This document shows, in pieces, positions 29,836-32,672 of a stretch of 32,672 bases of DNA. Positions within the stretch are counted from its first letter, which is position 1; the number at the start of each line of letters is the position of its first letter. The DNA is taken from positions 1-32,672 of the forward strand of contig JAFGLZ010000087.1 in the NCBI GenBank assembly GCA_016927755.1. Direction: 5' to 3'. The notes beneath the pieces were generated by a model. It did no database searches. It was given only the letters and a program-made list of their open reading frames with translations, and had not been told where the DNA came from. The stretch comes from Phycisphaerae bacterium. GTDB lineage: Bacteria; Planctomycetota; Phycisphaerae; UBA1845; JAFGLZ01. Position numbers and translations under genes: made by a program.

Positions 29836-32672
29836 ATGTCCGATCCGAAGTTCGTTCACTTGCACTGCCATACGCACTTCTCGCTATTGGACGGGGCGAA
29901 CCATATCAAGCCGCTGATCGAACGGACCAAGACGCTCGGCATGGACGCGCTGGCCATGACGGACCATGGCAACATGTTCGGGACGATCGAGTTCTACACG
30001 ACGGCACGAAAGGTGGGGATCAAGCCGATCCTCGGCTGCGAGGTGTACGTCGCGCCGGGGCATCGCGGCGACCGATCGGGCAAGCCCGGACAGACGGCCA
30101 CGCACCTCGTGCTGCTGGCCTCGAGCAACGTGGGCTATCAGAATCTCATCAAGCTCGTGAGCCGGGGCTACCTCGAAGGGTTCTACTACAACCCGCGGAT
30201 CGATCGAGAGATTCTCACCGAGCACAACGAGGGCCTGATCGCGATCTGTGGGCACCTCGGGACCGACCTGGCATCGTCGCTGCTCAACGGCGACGTCGAG
30301 GCGGCCGAGGCGTCGGCCAAGTGGTATCGAGACCTCTTCGGGCCCGAGCGGTTCTACGTGGAGATCCAGCGGCACGGCAACCCGGATCAGGAACGGGTGA
30401 ATCCGCTGCTGATCGACCTGGCCGATCGGGTCGGTCTGCCGCTGGTGGCCACGAACGACGTTCACTACCTGACGCGCGACGACGCGTTCGTTCAGGAAGT
30501 CTCCATCTGCATCAACACGGGCAAGACGCTCGAGGACGAGAACCCGCTCAAGCACGAGACCCAGGAGTTGTACCTAAAGAGCCCCGAGGAAATGGCCGAG
30601 CTGTTCGGCGATCGCCCCGACGCGATCGAGAACACGGTCAGGATCGCCGAGCGGTGCAACGTCGGCCTGGATCTGGCGAGCCGGCACGCGCCGGTGTTCA
30701 AGCCGCCCAAGGGCAAGACCGACAACGAGTACCTCCGCGAGCTGGTCTACGAGAAGGCGGCGGAGAAATACGGCGAGATCAGCGACGAGCTCCGCCGGCG
30801 AATCGACTACGAGCTGGAGGTGATCGGCTCGAAGGGCTTCAGCAGCTACTTCCTGATCGTGTGGGACTTCGTGAAGTGGGCCCGCAAGCGAGGCATCCCG
30901 TGCGGGGCTCGCGGCAGCGGCTGCAGCGCCGTCATCGGCTACTGCCTCGACCTGAGCGCGCCGGACCCCATCCGGTACGGGTTGTACTTCGAGCGGTTCA
31001 TGGACCCGGACCGGGACGAGATGCCCGATATCGACATGGACATCTGTCAGTTCGGTCGCGCGGACATCATCAACTACGTCCGCGAGAAGTACGGCCACGT
31101 CGCGCAGATCATCACGTTCGGGACGCTCAAGGCCAAGGCGGCGATCCGCGACGTCTGCCGCGTGATGGGCGTCGATCTGGCGATGGCGGACCGGATGGCC
31201 AAGCTCGTGCCGGACCAACTCAAGATGACGATCGCCAAGGCGCTCGAGCAGGAGCCGGAGCTGGCCAAGCTGTGCAAGCAGGACGAGCGGTGCAAGCAGG
31301 TCGTGGAGATCGCTCAGAAACTAGAGGGGATGGCGCGACATGCGTCGGTGCACGCCGCGGGCGTCGTCGTGGCCGACAAGCCGCTGACGGACTTCCTTCC
31401 GCTGTACAAGCCTTCGGACGGCGAGAACCCGATCACGCAGTTCGAGGGCGAGGGCGTCGAGAAGGTCGGACTGCTCAAAATGGACTTCCTGGGTCTGCGG
31501 ACGCTGACGATCCTGAAGCGGGCCTGCGATCTCGCCGAGCGGCGCGCGGGGCGTTCGATCGACCTGAACAAGCTCGACCTGACCGATCAGCGGGTCTACG
31601 AGCTGTTCGCCAAGGGCGAGACGAAAGGGGTCTTCCAGTTTGAGTCGGGCGGAATGCGCGACGTCCTGCTGAAGATGAGGCCCAACCGGATCGAGGACCT
31701 GATCGCCGCCAACGCGCTCTACCGCCCCGGCCCGATGGTGAACATCGACGCGTACGTGGCGCGCAAGCACGGAGAGCAGTGGAACACTCCCCACGCGGCG
31801 ATGACGGAGGTCCTCAACGAGACGTACGGCATCATGGTGTACCAGGAGCAGGTCTCGCGGCTCGTGAACCGGCTCGGGGACATCGAGCTGAAGCGGGCCT
31901 TCCGGCTGGCCAAGGCGATCAGCAAGAAGAAAACGAAGATGATCGAGGCCGAGAAGCAGCCCTTCATCGACGGGGCGGTGGCCAACGGCGTCGATGCGGC
32001 GACGGCCGACAAGATCTTCGACGACATCCTCCGATTCGGCGGTTACGCGTTCAACAAATCGCACTCGACGGGTTACGCGCTCGTGGCGTTCCAAACGGCG
32101 TACATGAAGACCTATTGGCCGGTGGAGTTCATGGCGGCGCTGCTGACGTACGAAATCCCGGCGGCCAAGCCGGAGGATCGCGGGCTCTACATCGACGAAT
32201 GCCGCCGGATGGGAATCCCGATCCGCCCGCCGGACATCAACCAGTCGGAGTCGGACTTCACGGTGGTCTACGAAGAGGATCGCGCGTCAGGCGAGTCGGC
32301 CTCGAGCAACGCCAAGTCGAAGCGTGGCCAGGGCTACATCCGCTTCGGGTTGGCGGGCATCAAGGGGGTGGGCGAGTCGGCCGTCCACGCCATCATGCAG
32401 GCCAGGGACGAGGGCGGCCCGTTCAAGGACCTGTTCGACTTCTGCGAGCGCGTGGACGGACAGAAGGTCAACCGGGGGGTGATGGAGGCGCTGATCAAGG
32501 CGGGGGCGTTCGACAGCACCGGCGCGACGCGTAAGGCCCTGGTCGACGTCCTCGATGGGGCCATCCGGCTCGGCGCCGACTCGCAGCGCGATCGGCGCGA
32601 CGGACAGATGAACATGTTCGAGTCGTTCGAGGCGAGCGAGGGGCCCTCGGTCAGCCGCACGATCGGCTCGAG
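29836..32672 (+). CDS. dnaE: DNA polymerase III alpha subunit, 3' end beyond the window
   Basis: The first 945 residues of the replicative polymerase; the window ends in the coding sequence, roughly four-fifths of the usual length of about 1150-1200. The N-terminal PHP domain begins FVHLHCHTHFSLLDGA with the HxH pair (H10, H12) and TDHGNMFG. The polymerase catalytic aspartates are in place: PDIDMD at 397-402 (D398, D400 and D402; the two catalytic ones are D400 and D402 by analogy to D401 and D403 of E. coli) and KMDFLG around D550 (D555 in E. coli). Sequence is intact with no frameshift in the visible part. The ATG at 29836 has GGAG 10 nt upstream. It is transcribed away from the LRR gene. 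Confidence 0.95.
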   Translation, partial: MSDPKFVHLHCHTHFSLLDGANHIKPLIERTKTLGMDALAMTDHGNMFGTIEFYTTARKVGIKPILGCEVYVAPGHRGDRSGKPGQTATHLVLLASSNVGYQNLIKLVSRGYLEGFYYNPRIDREILTEHNEGLIAICGHLGTDLASSLLNGDVEAAEASAKWYRDLFGPERFYVEIQRHGNPDQERVNPLLIDLADRVGLPLVATNDVHYLTRDDAFVQEVSICINTGKTLEDENPLKHETQELYLKSPEEMAELFGDRPDAIENTVRIAERCNVGLDLASRHAPVFKPPKGKTDNEYLRELVYEKAAEKYGEISDELRRRIDYELEVIGSKGFSSYFLIVWDFVKWARKRGIPCGARGSGCSAVIGYCLDLSAPDPIRYGLYFERFMDPDRDEMPDIDMDICQFGRADIINYVREKYGHVAQIITFGTLKAKAAIRDVCRVMGVDLAMADRMAKLVPDQLKMTIAKALEQEPELAKLCKQDERCKQVVEIAQKLEGMARHASVHAAGVVVADKPLTDFLPLYKPSDGENPITQFEGEGVEKVGLLKMDFLGLRTLTILKRACDLAERRAGRSIDLNKLDLTDQRVYELFAKGETKGVFQFESGGMRDVLLKMRPNRIEDLIAANALYRPGPMVNIDAYVARKHGEQWNTPHAAMTEVLNETYGIMVYQEQVSRLVNRLGDIELKRAFRLAKAISKKKTKMIEAEKQPFIDGAVANGVDAATADKIFDDILRFGGYAFNKSHSTGYALVAFQTAYMKTYWPVEFMAALLTYEIPAAKPEDRGLYIDECRRMGIPIRPPDINQSESDFTVVYEEDRASGESASSNAKSKRGQGYIRFGLAGIKGVGESAVHAIMQARDEGGPFKDLFDFCERVDGQKVNRGVMEALIKAGAFDSTGATRKALVDVLDGAIRLGADSQRDRRDGQMNMFESFEASEGPSVSRTIGS

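Noticed and set aside
29616..31643. Plus-strand open frame overlapping the start of dnaE
   Set aside because: Different frame from dnaE; arginine/glycine-rich with no motif.
1..32672. CRISPR array, tRNA or rRNA genes, insertion sequence
   Set aside because: No regularly spaced direct repeats, cloverleaf-like sequence or transposase was found on reading both strands.

Overview
This 32.7-kb window is high-GC, densely coding bacterial DNA with no tRNA, rRNA, CRISPR array or insertion sequence that I can see. The repertoire suggests a Planctomycetota or related PVC-group bacterium. The clues are short GGCACGGGCG..CGCCCGTG-type palindromes between genes, a Tat-exported amidohydrolase, a toxin followed by an antitoxin with an N-terminal extension and an XRE domain, and long surface-sugar operons with radical SAM enzymes. 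The taxonomic assignment is an inference from style, not from a marker gene.

Layout. (1) 109-4784: two divergently transcribed GT-B-type glycosyltransferases sharing an AT-rich promoter region. (2) 4962-6140: an exported lactonase-family beta-propeller protein. (3) 6175-19521: twelve minus-strand genes, mostly overlapping by 4-47 bp. In transcription order they are SpsF-like cytidylyltransferase, Gfo/Idh/MocA oxidoreductase, DegT aminotransferase, NAD-dependent epimerase, Fmt-like sugar formyltransferase, NeuB-like nonulosonate synthase, AsnB-like amidotransferase, zinc-ribbon methyltransferase, WbpG/PseA-type N-acetyl sugar amidotransferase, a 113-residue protein of unknown function, a second zinc-ribbon methyltransferase, and a radical SAM enzyme with a B12-binding-like N-terminal domain. 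Together they look like a pathway for a heavily modified nonulosonic (sialic-acid-like) sugar for a surface glycan or glycoprotein. (4) 19846-20506: a RelE/ParE-type toxin and XRE antitoxin under a promoter covered by a 19-bp palindrome. (5) 20678-22557: a SPASM-type radical SAM protein and a CmcI-like methyltransferase. (6) 22890-24581: a Tat-signal amidohydrolase. (7) 24654-28316: a small defence-like or nucleic-acid-modification island, with a three-gene operon (two DUF488 proteins and a dual-OB-like protein) next to a putative restriction endonuclease and DNA methyltransferase. (8) 28514-29545: a leucine-rich-repeat lipoprotein with its own promoter and terminator. (9) 29836-end: the first 945 codons of dnaE, cut by the window edge.

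The most interesting material is the sugar operon, whose formyl, amidino and possible C-methyl chemistry does not match a pathway I can name in full, and the DUF488/dual-OB operon beside the restriction-modification pair. Several intergenic palindromic repeats and the paired inverted repeat in the restriction-modification leader are also worth following up.
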